The notes: generated by a model from the sequence alone, not told the origin. Positions 44,885-56,526 are shown, counted from the first letter of the stretch. The stretch is 64,000 nt of DNA from Argyresthia goedartella (GCA_949825045.1 OX463829.1:25576715-25640714); one strand, 5' to 3'. Made by a program: numbers and translations.

Positions 44885-46835
44885 ACTATCATCATCATCA
44901 TCATCAGCCTCAGGACCCACTGTTGGGTATAGGGCCTCCTCATAAACACGCCATTGAGAACGGTCCTGCGCAACCCGCGTCCATTGCTTTCCTGCCACCC
45001 TCGCCACATCGTCGGACCATCTGGCGGGTGGTCAGCCAACCGATCTTTGGCCTCCTCTTGGCCATCACTTTGTCACCGATCTGTTCCATCTTCCGTCTTC
45101 TCGCCTTGCCAAGTGTCCTGCCCACTTCCACTTAAACCGTGCTATCCGCTTACCCACATCAGCCACCTTGGTTCGGCGTCTGATTTCGGTATTACGGATA
45201 CGGTCCGACAGCCTGATGCCTAGCATGGCACGCTCCATGGCTCTTTGTGCTACCGTGACTTTGTGCACAATCTCCTTCGTGAGCGTCCATGTTTCGGCAC
45301 CGTATGTGAGAGTGGGCAGTACACATTGGTTAAATACCTTTGTCTTCAGGCATTGAGGGATTTAATAGGTCAGAACATCCCTTAGTTTTGCGAAAGCAGC
45401 CCATCCTAACTGGACTCGTCTAGCGATCTCCTTTACCTGGCTCTGTCGACCAAAAGACAAACAACGTCCAAGATAGATACTCCTCAACCACTTCTAGGGG
45501 AAGGTTATCTACAATAATGTCGATACCGTTGCTTGTGGGAGTGTCTGTCATATCTACAATAATGTCGATACCGTTGCTTGTGGGAGTGTCTATCATATCT
45601 ACAATAATGTCGATACCGTTGCTTGTGGGAGTGTCTATCATATCTACAATAATGTCGATACCGTTGCTTGTGGGAGTGTCTGTCATATCTACAATAATGT
45701 CGGTACCGTTGCTTGTGGGAGTGTCTGTCATATCTACAATAATGTCGATACCGTTGCTTGTGGGAGTGTCTATCATATCTACAATAATGTCGATACCGTT
45801 GCTTGTGGGAGTGTCTGTCATATCTACAATAATGTCGATACCGTTGCTTGTGGGAGTGTCTATCATATCTACAATAATGTCGATACCGTTGCTTGTGGGA
45901 GTGTCTATCATATCTACAATAATGTCGATACCGTTGCTTGTGGGAGTGTCTGTCATATCTACAATAATGTCGATACCGTTGCTTGTGGGAGTGTCTGTCA
46001 TATCTACAATAATGTCGATACCGTTGCTTGTGGGAGTGTCTATCATATCTACAATAATGTCGATACCGTTGCTTGTGGGAGTGTCTATCATATCTACAAT
46101 AATGTCGATACCGTTGCTTGTGGGAGTGTCTATCATATCTACAATAATGTCGATACCGTTGCTTGTGGGAGTGTCTATCATATCTACAATAATGTCGATA
46201 CCGTTGCTTGTGGGAGTGTCTGTCATATCTACAATAATGTCGGTACCGTTGCTTGTGGGAGTGTCTATCATATCTACAATAATGTCGATACCGTTGCTTG
46301 TGGGAGTGTCTATCATATCTACAATAATGTCGATACCGTTGCTTGTGGGAGTGTCTGTCATATCTACAATAATGTCGATACCGTTGCTTGTGGGAGTGTC
46401 TGTCATATCTACAATAATGTCGATACCGTTGCTTGTGGGAGTGTCTATCATATCTACAATAATGTCGATACCGTTGCTTGTGGGAGTGTCTGTCATATCT
46501 ACAATAATGTCGGTACCGTTGCTTGTGGGAGTGTCTATCATATCTACAATAATGTCGATACCGTTGCTTGTGGGAGTGTCTGTCATATCTACAATAATGT
46601 CGATACCGTTGCTTGTGGGAGTGTCTATCATATCTACAATAATGTCGATACCGTTGCTTGTGGGAGTGTCTGTCATATCTACAATAATGTCGATACCGTT
46701 GCTTGTGGGAGTGTCTGTCATATCTACAATAATGTCGGTACCGTTGCTTGTGGGAGTGTCTGTCATAATCTTTGTCTTGGACATGTTCATCTTTAGGCCG
46801 ACCCTCAAGGATTTAAAAATTTCAGGAATGTAAAA
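44885..46835 (-). pseudogene. RTE-like LINE fragment (RT and C-terminus) with an internal minisatellite
   Basis: Minus-strand order: GLKMNMSKTKIM (an RT block just after the palm, 46780-46808), then the 45-bp minisatellite, then LPLEVVEEY (near 45500). The C-terminal part runs from about 45268 to 44940: VAQRAMERAMLGIRLSDRIR, KWKWAGHLARREDGRW. The 3' end is a GAT-repeat tail (44888-44905). The array sits between MSKTKIM and the PLEVV(D/E)EY block, where a short variable segment is normal. Confidence 0.85.
45507..46766. repeat. Minisatellite, exactly 28 units of 45 bp
   Basis: The unit starts ATCTACAATAATGTCGATAC and is repeated head-to-tail 28 times with no indel. Only two positions vary, both A/G. 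45 bp is 15 codons, so both strands stay open: TDTPTSNGIDIIVDM on the minus strand and a hydrophobic 15-mer on the plus. The minus frame continues the RT frame on both sides. Confidence 0.97.
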
Positions 46836-46840
46836 CTATA

Positions 46841-47511
46841 AATTATTGTAGTTGTAAGTACAAAAACTTAAACCCAACTTTACTTGAACCAAACACCTAT
46901 TATTCTATGGAGTCCATAAGTTTTATTAATGAAAACACCATTTAATCAATCATTATTATCTAATTAATCATTTGTTGTGAACAGTGTAAGAAAGATTAGC
47001 TTGTTTTGTTAGGAATTATGATTTTATTGCTGGTGCTTGTTTAATCAAATGGTTTATTTGTAGAGTAGTCAGTTTTTTGGTATACGGTAGGTTAATTAGT
47101 GAAGATAATTCGTTTGCACAATTGAATTTTGAGCTACAGTTAAATATTCCCCTTATTTAATTGGCAGAACATAACAGTGACAACGTGACTTTGGAGTGTC
47201 CGTCAAACTTTGAGTAGTCGATTGAGCATTCCGGTCCTAAGATGCTCAACTCCCGGCTCAAAGTCATTTGAGCAGCACTTCCTGCATTCAGGCATTCATT
47301 TATAGCATACATAGCAATAATAAGATTATAACATACAAAACTTTCCTTTTCTACTGGAATATGCTAATTGCGATATTTCATTATTGGAAACGAGCTTTAT
47401 TGGCAGATTGAACTAATACGTAATATTCCCATTAAAATCTGATTGATTATAATGGGAATAATATAGTCCCATACATAATGTATTGTGGTCATTCCAAACT
47501 AATGAAATAAA
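46841..47511. other. No gene seen
   Basis: AT-rich, no coding or repeat recognised. Confidence 0.4.
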
Positions 47512-47610
47512 AATAATACCTTGGACACTATTTACACACTTTGATCTAGCCATAAACTAGAATTCCCTGTATCTTGGGTACTAGACAACTATACACATAC
47601 TTATATAGAT
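47512..47610 (-). mobile_element. SINE copy A, 3' half only, inverted
   Basis: Reads, in reverse, the CTAGTACCCAAGATACAGGG to AATAGTGTCC tail of the SINE at 37541. The 5' (tRNA) part is missing. Confidence 0.85.
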
Positions 47611-47835
47611 CGGCAGTGACCCTGCATACGAAGCTAATGGTCCCGGGTTCGAGTCCCGGTGGGGGCAAATATTTGTTTGATGAGAACGGATGTTTGTTTC
47701 CTAGTCATGGATGTTTATCTAAGTATAATATTTATCTATATAAGTATGTGTATCGTTGTCTAGTACCCAAGATACAGGGAATCCTAGTTTGGGGCTAGAT
47801 CAATGTGTAAATAGTGTCCTTATTATTATTATTAT
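47611..47835 (+). mobile_element. SINE copy B, nearly full length
   Basis: Starts within the tRNA-like head (CGGCAGTGACC), keeps the B box GGTTCGAGTCC, and ends in GTGTAAATAGTGTCC plus ATT repeats. Abuts copy A directly. Confidence 0.9.
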
Positions 47836-47997
47836 TATCATAGATAAATATTATACTTAGATAGATAAAAAACCATGACTAGGGTACAAACATCCGTACT
47901 CATCAAACAAATATTTGGCCCCAACGGGATTCGAACCCGGGACCCTTGGCTTCGTAGGCAGGGTCACTGTCGACTCGGCCATTCGGGTCGTCAATGT
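47836..47997 (-). mobile_element. SINE copy C, 5' two-thirds, inverted
   Basis: Reverse complement of the SINE head and body: B box, A box TGGCCGAGTCG, 5' end GACGACCCGAAT. The 3' tail is missing. Confidence 0.9.
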
Positions 47998-48800
47998 TAC
48001 CGCCTTATTTACAATAGGTGCGGTAATGTTAATTGTTGCTGTTATGATGCAATTTCTCGTCTAAGTACATCATGGTATCTATCTGCTCCCTACCGCATAT
48101 CAACTGAATATAAAGTTGTTTATTGCACTCGATTGATTCGTTTTACAATTGAATCAAAGAATTACTTTGATATTTCGACTCGAACTGAATTCAATCTCAT
48201 TTGTGGTGGGTGCTCTAAAGTGCCAGTGACTGGGACGGGTTTTTATTTTTCATAGGGCTGACCTTTATTACCAAGTAATAAGGTTCAAAACAGCTAGCCA
48301 TTTTAATGGCCCCACTGATGAAGGGTTAACTTGACGTTATATTTGATCTTAAACTCACTCAGCTTAACTAACATAGAATAATGCAATGCCATTTCTTACT
48401 GGCGAGTTTAGTTCTTGTTTTGGCTGTCACAGTGAATCCGTACCTTTAGGATAATGTATTTTAAACTTCTAATCTAAAAGATCTTATTGAGGTACAATAG
48501 TACCCACAGGACAGTAGATGGAATCTGTAATCGCATACATGCATTATAAGGAGTTTAATTATCATACTAAGGTCTAGATTTAAGTATTAAATTAGGAGCG
48601 ACAACTACGCCCACTTTAATTATGTTCCAATAGAGTATGATGATGAAGTCTGAGACAATTTTGCATAAACTCCTGCTAGGCTAAGTATATGACATAAATC
48701 GTGAGTTATTTTAATGTTTAATTAAATTAATTGACACCGTGTTAATGTAATGATGGACAAACTTTTGCAAAATGTATTAGTAAGTGGGAAATATTAAACT
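47998..48800. other. No gene seen
   Basis: No coding or repeat recognised. Confidence 0.4.
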
Positions 48801-49034
48801 GCACATCAAAATACTGATTTGCACAGCATATATCAGGGCAAAATGTTGCGGTAGCTTAGGTAAAGGGTAAAAGGGGTGATCGAAGCGAAGCCCCCTTATC
48901 CTTCGCGTAAGGTTGAACATGTAAGAACAACAAAAAATACTTAAAACATAAACTTGAGTACACATCAAATATTTAAAACATAAAAAGTGTTTTTGCTGAT
49001 CCTTTTGCTGTGCAAATCAGTATTTTTGATGTGC
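48801..49034. mobile_element. MITE with ~28-bp TIRs
   Basis: GCACATCAAAATACTGATTT at the left is mirrored by the right end (one base longer in the A run). The core contains GTTGCGGTAGCTTAGGTAAA and GCGAAGC, shared with 22250-22420. The flanks are ATTAAACT and GATTAAAT, only roughly alike. Confidence 0.85.
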
Positions 49035-49506
49035 GATTAAATACTAGCCTTAGTAAATCATGAGATTCAAAACAAAAAAGATTCGATAAGATACGTTTTT
49101 TCTCCAAACCATATATCTAGGCAAGGTAGATAAAAAATCTGTTTTCTAAGTATCGATTCCTTATAACCTAATTTACTTCGATGATAGGCGATAGAGGCAG
49201 TTGCAGTTTGCAGTGTTTAATCCAGGCAGTTCGGTTAAACTAACCTCAGGAACTCAAATAATCAAATAAGTACCTATTTAAATATAGATATACAGAGAGT
49301 TAAGGAAAACCTTCATTAACATATCACAAGAACATTACAAATAGCTAATCTGAGAAACATTTCCTTCTATCAATAAGTGCTCCTATTTTTTTATGTGACA
49401 AAGTGTTTATTATTATTTATTTATTCAGTTTGACAAGGCGTGTGGCCTTACGAGGTTCTAGGTTGCTTAGGGCCTACCTGGACTAGTCGGTGACCTTCTC
49501 AGGCCC

Positions 49507-49537
49507 TATATATTCTCAAAGAAATCCTCTGATCAGT
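49507..49537 (+). promoter_or_regulatory. Core promoter of the small secreted-protein gene
   Basis: TATATAT at 49507-49513 and an arthropod initiator TCAGT at 49533-49537 are 28 bp apart (TATA to the A), the standard spacing. The ATG lies about 70 bp downstream. Confidence 0.65.
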
Positions 49538-49605
49538 ATAGTTTGCACTTAGAAGGCCTGCAGAGCAGTTCTAGTGAAATCTAACCAACCCCTCCAATCA
49601 TCAAT

Positions 49606-49617
49606 ATGAAATCCTTT
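49606..49617 (+). CDS. Small secreted Gly/Leu-rich protein, exon 1
   Basis: Four codons, MKSF, end at a consensus donor GTAAGT (49618) in phase 0. Very short first coding exons that split the signal peptide are typical of insect cuticle and other small secreted protein genes. The context of the ATG is TCAATATG. Confidence 0.7.
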
Positions 49618-49696
49618 GTAAGTATTCATTCATTGAGTGTCTGTCTACCTACTCATTTCCATCAAAGTAGAGGCAAGCGAAGAAACATCTTTACTA

Positions 49697-49890
49697 TACA
49701 GGGTGTGACAGAAAAGTGTAGTCAAAGTTTAAGGTTTTTTTTAGGGACATCATTCTGAGCAACTTGTACTAAGCAACCAATTTGATGCAGGAGTGCCCAG
49801 CTTATTTGTACGGAGTGGTGAAAAGCAAAGTTGCTCTAAGCTAATTTACTCAAAATATGTCCCTAATATCTCTTTAAAATATGACTGCAG
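49697..49890. mobile_element. Diverged relative of the MITE at 12919-13173
   Basis: ACAGGGTGTGACAGAAA, CATTCTGAGCAA and GTGTAGTC match the other copy. The right TIR is not clear. Lies in intron 1 of the secreted-protein gene. Confidence 0.6.
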
Positions 49891-50193
49891 GGCTCACCTC
49901 TACACGTAGAAGAGAGAATACAAGCCATCCCCATCCATTTTATACGGTACGCGTGGCTGGTTGTGTAGTAGTGACGTGAACGGTAAAATCGTAGGATAGT
50001 GAGGGACAAAACCATGCGCTATTTAGAGCTCTGTCCCTCACATTACTGTCTACCGTCCAAGACTAATATAAAAACTGCCATAAACGTGAAGGAACAGATT
50101 CCTGCTGTTCCTGATTACTATTACCGTCACCCACCGTAGAATGATGTTACTACAAACCTGTGTCAGTTTCAATGTCTATTTGTATCTCCCAAG

Positions 50194-50328
50194 GTATTCT
50201 TCTTCCTGGTGTGCGTGGCGCTGGCCGCCGCGGCGCCGCAGCTCCTCACGACGGGCTGGCCCGGCGCCTGGGGCGGACTCTACGGCAACGGCTTCCTCGC
50301 ACCCTCGGTCCTCGGCCTTGGTCCCAGG
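50194..50328 (+). CDS. Small secreted Gly/Leu-rich protein, exon 2
   Basis: After a pyrimidine-rich acceptor (TTTGTATCTCCCAAG) the exon reads VFFFLVCVALAAAAPQLL, completing a signal peptide; cleavage is likely in the AAA/AP region. Then comes a Gly/Trp/Leu-rich mature start (WPGAWGGLYGNGF) ending at GGTCCCAGG|GTGAGA, phase 0. It resembles insect cuticular or chorion-like small secreted proteins in style, but no Rebers-Riddiford or other known motif is seen. With exons 1 and 3 the protein has 74 residues. Confidence 0.75.
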
Positions 50329-51931
50329 GTGAGAGCGCTTCTTTGTTGTATCGGGTGGTTTACTCAGGTTATCCACCCTTGAAGTCCCAGACACTGGTCC
50401 GGAAATCATGGCAATTTGTAGGGAAAGTATCCGGATTTATTACCCGACTTCAAATCCAAAAGGAGGATTATGATTTTGACCTGAATGTAAAACTATTTTT
50501 GTATTAATTTCTGGCCTAACTGTACCTCTAACAAGTCGTTTGGGAAAAGTCGTGACACTATCAGTAAAAGACAAATCTTGAAATAAAATTGTCAAATATT
50601 TGTTAGGGTAATGTTCACAAATTACAATCATTACGACTTGAGAAGTATCTTTAATATAGGAATGGGGAAACGGGTAATCTATCGAATTGTATTTCTAACA
50701 TAACTTAACATATTCACGTCATTATCATAACCTATATATAGTTCGCAACAGGTCGGGATGTCAATCGGGAAGACATGAAGTATGATTTAAAGTTGACGGG
50801 TACTCCGAAAGGAAAGGGGGGTGACAATCCCACTTGTCTTGTGTACCCTTTAAGAGTTGAAAATTATCTCGAAGTTTCCTTTTTTGGTAGTTTTCAAATA
50901 TATTTTTTTCTTACACTAATTGGATAAAACAAAAAAGGTTTAAGTATAGTATTTCTATCTATATTATCTTTTATCAATGAGATATCAAGCATATGTCAAG
51001 AAAATAAAATGGATTGGAGCAGTTCATGACAGCCAGGACAGTGCTTGGTAGAATTAATGAATCGTAAATATGCCTCGGCCAAAGATCTGGGAGTATATCG
51101 AAGTTAGTATTACTGATGGCAGGAAAACTGAAATATCAGCAGCAGTTCAGAAGAGGTAGAAAATGACCGAGAACTCGGGTTGTTAGAACAAGAAATGGGC
51201 CTGCAATATCAGTTCTTCTGAATCAGAAACGATAAATGATGATAGATCTACCTATCTCTATCTATTCTAGAATTTTATTTGAAAAACATTATGAAAAATA
51301 CATATTTGAAATCCTCACAACAAGCTATGATATCTTGGTGCAATGTAATGCTTATTCTGTAATTAATTTGAAGACCCGGATGAACGAAACTCGCAAACTT
51401 AGGGAGCGAGCGCAAGAGGGACTTTTTGGTCATCGTTGCGTCAGATCTATGCGTCAACTTCCTTCACCCGGTTTCGATTAGGAACGCACAGCTCTGACGC
51501 GGTGACAAACAAGTCGTCCGCGCTCTCTGCGAGGATCTAGAAACAAAGCCTGCTCACACTTCGTCCCACCACCATTTAGTCAATTGAATGATTTTGCCGC
51601 AGAAAAGTGGCTTGTGTGATAAAATATACTCACTAAAATTTGCAATAAGACAAAGCGTATAAAATAAGCTGCCGTTGCATATGTCTTAGTTAACTGATAA
51701 TTTTTTAAAGTTACGTAAATTACCTTAATTTGGAAAGATTCAGCTTTACCGAAACTCTCCGTAATTTTCAACTCTAGTGCCCTTCCAACCAGTCGCGAAC
51801 TAAATCTACTTCCATAGTTTCCTTGCCGGTGAACGATATTATTGAGAACTCCTTCCTTTTTGGAAGTCGGTTAAATTCAAACCAAACGCAAAAGATCTAC
51901 CTATTCATTACTATAAAAACATCTTTTACAG
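50329..51931. other. Intron 2 of the secreted-protein gene
   Basis: 1.6 kb, AT-rich; no repeat or coding signal recognised. Confidence 0.5.
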
Positions 51932-52009
51932 ACTTTGGTGGCTGGCCCCACCGTCGTCAACGGCCTCGGCGGACGCCTCGTCGCTCCTGGATACATCGGA
52001 GCTTTCTAA
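51932..52009 (+). CDS. Small secreted Gly/Leu-rich protein, exon 3 and stop
   Basis: The acceptor ATCTTTTACAG gives phase 0 entry. The exon reads TLVAGPTVVNGLGGRLVAPG and ends YIGAF, TAA at 52007-52009. The VAGP/VVNGLGG composition continues that of exon 2. A poly(A) signal follows 135 bp downstream. Confidence 0.75.
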   Translation, partial: TLVAGPTVVNGLGGRLVAPGYIGAF

Positions 52010-52143
52010 ACCCCCGCACGCCCCACAACCACTCCATTTCCCCCCCCCCCCCATGGATACATTGAGACGTTGCGTCCTGTTTGCATTCGATCTTCACCCT
52101 CGGCTATGGAGTATCTTTTTATTTTGTAAATACTTCTTTCTCA

Positions 52144-52149
52144 AATAAA
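52144..52149 (+). promoter_or_regulatory. Poly(A) signal for the secreted-protein gene
   Basis: AATAAA in TCTCAAATAAAACG, 135 bp after the stop. Confidence 0.7.
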
Positions 52150-52800
52150 ACGTTTAATTGCAGATATAGGAGTTATATTGTTACACTTAAGTTCCTTCGG
52201 TGGATGAGTGGTGTGGGAGCGGGGTGATACCTAATACGCCGCACTGAAGCCTCGCGCTATGCGCACGCGCCACGACAACACACCACTCCCGCACCACGCC
52301 CCTACCAAAGACACCTACTCAGTATGTGAGCCTCAGGCTGTAATCCTCATTCCGAATTCTGGCACTGCTAAAAATAGTAATAAATAGTGTCCAATTGTAA
52401 AACAGTAAATTGTAAAACTAGTACCATTATAGTACCGAAGTTACAGCTATAGGAGGATAACACCTTGAACGTCAAGCTGTAATCCTCATCTCTCGTGCAA
52501 GCCAACGTGAGCTATATATATAAAGGCACCCTGTTGTTGATTATGGCTTGAATATTTGATAACACGCAATATTTCCCGAACGCTATGACTTTCAGCACCA
52601 CGTAGCATGTTACCCGTGGCATGGGAGGTGTTAGCGCGGGAAAGTGTGGGATAGAGCTATACGCTATATAAGGCTCCTCACCTTTCGCGACAAAATTTTA
52701 TAAAGAAAATTGGTTTTCCGTGCCACCACAACGCTTTGAGGGATTAGGGAAACTCTGAAGACGTCAATAAAATAAAAAATAGAACCAGGGTACCTACTTG
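52150..52800. other. No gene; two TATA-like boxes
   Basis: CTATATATATAAAGG near 52510-52525 and CTATATAAGG near 52667-52676 look like TATA boxes, but no initiator plus coding exon could be tied to them. Confidence 0.35.
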
Positions 52801-53215
52801 TCAAGACGAATCAAATGAGCTCAAACTCGGTAGGGTTGCGTCATTTTGTTACAGAGTTCCCAAGTCCACCTTCTGGGTCCATCATCTGATCAGATGATTT
52901 TTATAACATGAATGTGAAAATATTGTATAGGACCAAAGGACATATCAAGACGAATCAAACGCGCCCAAACTCGATAGGGTTGCGTCGTTTTGTTACAGAT
53001 TTCCCATGGCCACCTTCCGGCTCCATCATTAGATCAGCTCCAAGTCATGAAAATATTGTATAGGACTTTGGGATATGCCAAGAAGAATCAAACGCGCCCA
53101 AACTCGATAGGGTTGCGTCGTTTTATCACAGAGTTTCCATAGTTTCGGCTCCATCATCAGATCAGCTCCATGTTATCAAAATATTGTATTGTCATCCAAT
53201 TTACATAAAAATACA
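52801..53215 (+). repeat. Imperfect ~140-bp tandem repeat, three copies
   Basis: Units start at 52801, 52945 and about 53078. Each has AATCAAA(C/T)G, CAAACTCG(A/G)TAGGGTTGCG, CTCCATCAT(C/T) and AAAATATTGTAT. Confidence 0.9.
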
Positions 53216-53319
53216 AAATTTCAACTCAATCGCAAATCGGGAAGTGGATTAAATTTGACCCGAAGGCGAACATACGACATAAAATATATTCATGAAACAA
53301 GTTACATAAACAACAAGTA

Positions 53320-53850
53320 TGATTAAATTCCACGCCTCAACCGAACGGGCGTGGAATCTGGTAGGGTGGTTTTCACCAGGAGTATCACACGTGGTACTCT
53401 TTGACGCCGTAGACCGGAATTCGAAAGCTCAATTCGAGGCAGGAATACGGGATAAGGAGCACAAGGGGTGGGGGGAGAGGAATCGAATCTTACTCTCGTC
53501 GTAGCCCGATGCTGTCGCCGTCGCTGCCGAACGCGACGAATTGGGGACCAACCACTTCAAGCTTCACAACACGAAGCACTCACTCCGATGACGTGAATCT
53601 ACTTATTCCCGACGATTGTTCCGTGCTTATTATAATTAACACTCCGACCAGGCCCGACACCTGTGTTAGACAATTATTACTACTGAAATACAGCCAAGGC
53701 CCGAACGCCATGTGCCGACATTTTTTCCAAGTCAAGAAAGTAACCTCTAACTCGTCATCTCGTTTCTATACAAGTGACAGCTGCTAGTTCCGTTTCCGTT
53801 CCGAGTCGCGCAACAAAAGGAGGTGCGTTCCGAAGCATAAATATTAAACA
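53320..53850 (-). repeat. Outer BEL/Pao 3' LTR, 531 bp
   Basis: On the + strand it begins TGATTAAATTCC and ends ATAAATATTAAACA. Against the other LTR I see a 3-nt gap and about three substitutions. Confidence 0.92.
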
Positions 53851-53881
53851 GTCACCCGCCCGGACAGGCCCGAACCTGTCC

Positions 53882-54992
53882 CTAATCAATAGGAAGGCGA
53901 GAAAGTGTTGCGACCGCTCTCTTGAGGACCGAGTCCCCCACCTTGACTTCTGCTGATCGAGGCGTGCCATCCCGACCCGTGTACAATTTGACGATCCGTC
54001 CTCGTCTCCATCTCAATGATGGCAGGTTCGCATCCTTAATCAGCACCAAATCACCGACTTGAGGGGGGCTCGTCCGGTCAGTCCACTTAAGGCGCTGCTG
54101 CAAGATGTGCAAGTACTCAAGGGACCACCGTTTCCAAAAATCTTGAGCCATCTGCTGCAACATCTGCCACCTAGTTAACCGACTTAACTTAACATCATCG
54201 AATGGGTATTCTGGCAGGGCGTTAAGGGGCTGACCTATCAGGAAGTGACCCGGCGTCAACGCTTCCAAATCATTTGGATCCGAACTGAGCGGGCACAACG
54301 GACGCGAGTTCAGTGTCATTTCAATTTTACAGAACAGCGTCGCAAGCTCTTCAAAGCGTAGAGAGGTCTCACCGATGATCCTCGTCAGGTGCGACTTAGC
54401 CGATTTAACCGCAGCCTCAAAAATTCCTCCCCAATGAGGACATCCCGGAGGACTGAAAACCCATTCAATCCCTCGTCGGGAGCAAGCCGTACCGATGGCG
54501 TCCTGGTTACCGTTCAGGAATTGAGTGACCTCCTGCAGATATCGCCTGGCTCCGACAAAATTTGTGCCGTTGTCCGAACGGATTAATGTCGGGAGGCCCC
54601 TTCGTGAGACGAACCGATCTAGACATGCGATAAATGCCTCTGTAGTGAGGTCACTGACCACCTCCAAGTGGACTGCCTTCGTAGCCAAGCACACGAAGAC
54701 GCACAGGTATGCCTTCACTAATCTGGCGTTCCGTAGCTGTGAAGACTTGACCATGAATGGTCCCGCGAAACGCATGGTTCCGTTCCCGTGGTGTCAGGAC
54801 CTGTGTCCGCACCCGTTGCGCCTCAGAATTGCGACAATTCCGCGCAAATCGGAAGATCCAGGCGGTCACATTGACCAGTTTGTCGAGCGAGCTGTATCGT
54901 TCCAGCAGGCTGAACTCCTCTTCCGGCTCTGGTTGCGTCGTACAGACACCGACTGTCAAGGCGCCGTTCGCCGAGGTAACGCGTGGACTCAT
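53882..54992 (-). pseudogene. Outer BEL/Pao integrase remnant
   Basis: The upstream piece (54992-54823) has FSLLERYSSLDKLVNVTAWI and LTPRERNHA, the region before the integrase core. The core (54775-53882) is open for 297 residues: FAGPFMVK, VCLATKAVHLEVV, IRSDNGTNF (second Asp), GGIFEAAVKSAK (Glu) and a C-terminal region with LVLIKDANLPSLRWRRGRIV. The expected Asp just before FAGP is not present: a shift or short deletion joins NHA to the core. So the catalytic triad is incomplete. Confidence 0.85.
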
Positions 54993-55106
54993 TGGTCAAT
55001 CCGATTCGGCTTGAGTCCACCATTTTGGACCCCACCACAAGGGATGTCCAACCAACTCCGGAGCGTGACACCCACGAGACGCACAGTCTGCTGAACCCAG
55101 CAGTCT

Positions 55107-55156
55107 GGAGACATGTTCCAGGGGAAATGAACCCATTTCCCCTGGAACATGTCTCC
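55107..55156. repeat. Perfect 22-bp inverted repeat with 6-bp spacer at a deletion junction
   Basis: Arm 55107-55128 (GGAGACATGTTCCAGGGGAA..), spacer GAACCC, arm 55135-55156. It is placed where the outer element jumps from the gag/protease region to the end of RNase H (RHVPGEM ... DCASRGC). Confidence 0.95.
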
Positions 55157-55978
55157 GCCGGTATCCGACCATACCGGACGGTGTACGGTGTGCCCGGTGG
55201 CACCCGCCCGTAACACGCGGTGAGCCAGCGGCCCGAAGTCCTCGCTGACCGTGGACAGCGGCGACCGAACCCCAGCTATCCCGCATGTTACCCCCGCGCT
55301 GCCCCCTTCCCCTCGGGGGGGGGGGTTCCGTCCGCGGGTATCCCAGTCACCCCGTTGGTGACTCCCGTTGCCCGGAGGGGGACTGGGTCCGGCCCTGGTT
55401 GGGCCCTGTGGCCGACCAACCTGAGTCCGGCCCTGGTGACCGTCCGAAGGGCCTGACCGATTCAGGCACAACACGATGTGGTGCTTGCCACCACAACACT
55501 CACAGGGGAACGCGCGCGAGCACTCGCTCAGCGGGTGCGGCCCCAAACAACCGAAACACAATCGGTGGCGGAAGACTACCTTCCTGCGGGCAGCTACCCC
55601 GAGCGCCTTAAAGTTGGCGCAACTGGTCACTTCATGACCGGCACTGTCGCAGTGCACACAGCCGTCACCCGACGGCGCGGCATTCAAAACGCCAAATTGT
55701 TTCGACCGCCCACCCCCCCGTGGGGGCGGGGGGCGCGGCCCCTCCCGCATCCGCGCGGGTTGGCGCTGCACACTGGCCTCCGTATCCAGTGTGTCACATC
55801 GCCTGCATTCACCCTCCAAAAAATCCGTCAATTGGACGAGCGTGGGCAGTTCCGAGCTACTGCCCCCATGCAGCTGTTCAAACCGACTTTGAACAGCTGC
55901 AGGCAACCGTGACAAAACCATATACAAAACAATATATGACCATTGGTCTACCGGAAGACCAAGGTTCTGAAGGGCCTT
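55157..55978 (-). pseudogene. Outer BEL/Pao gag, C-terminal part with zinc knuckles
   Basis: Continues the gag frame interrupted at 60406: ALQNLGLPVDQWSY then VLSRLPAAVQSRFEQLHG. Three Cys/His knuckles follow (CVHCDSAGHEVTSC, CFGCLGPHPLSEC, CECCGGKHHIVLC) and then a Pro/Gly-rich linker toward the deletion junction. Confidence 0.85.
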
Positions 55979-56523
55979 TGTTCGATTCCAAATCGATATT
56001 CGATCGATGGTTTCGGAACGGCCATTTTGAATTTGACGTTGCTGCCAACCTAGCAGTTTTTGACAACTGACAGACGAAAAGCCCTCGCAATGTAACGCGT
56101 ATTGATTTGGGTATTGAAATTAAATCGCAAGCCATCTGGAATGTATTCGGGTTCCCCTCAGGATTGTCTATATAGCTGAGTGTGTTGTGGTTCCCCGAAC
56201 CAGATAGGGTTCGCATTTACGTGGCCGATTGGTTTTTCCCACGTAACATAACCTGTGTTGGAACACTGTGCTTGTCGAAGCTGGCCTGCCAGCCATACCT
56301 GGTTGGCTGAAGAACCTGTCTACCAAGAAGAGCCTAGGGTGCACCCGGGCCTTGCAGAGAGAGACAGGAGTTTGACGGGAACGAAGCACAGACCAGGTCA
56401 GATAGATTCATAATTAATAGCTCGGTGAATCGCCGACGTTCACACTTCTTGGCATCTGATCGCTACGCTACCTCGTAGCTGATGGGCCCCTGCGAGGTCA
56501 TTGGGTGCCGAGAAGCCTGAACA
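55979..56523 (+). repeat. Inner element 5' LTR, 545 bp
   Basis: TGTTCGATTCC...GAAGCCTGAACA. The sole difference I noted from the 3' LTR is A for G at GAGA(A/G)GCC near the end. Confidence 0.95.
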
Positions 56524-56526
56524 TTT

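Noticed and set aside
45517..46833. 438-codon plus-strand ORF as a repetitive membrane protein
   Set aside because: It is the reverse frame of the 45-bp minisatellite; the minus frame continues real RT sequence at both ends.
52510..52680. Two TATA boxes as promoters of further secreted-protein genes
   Set aside because: No initiator plus signal-peptide exon could be found downstream.
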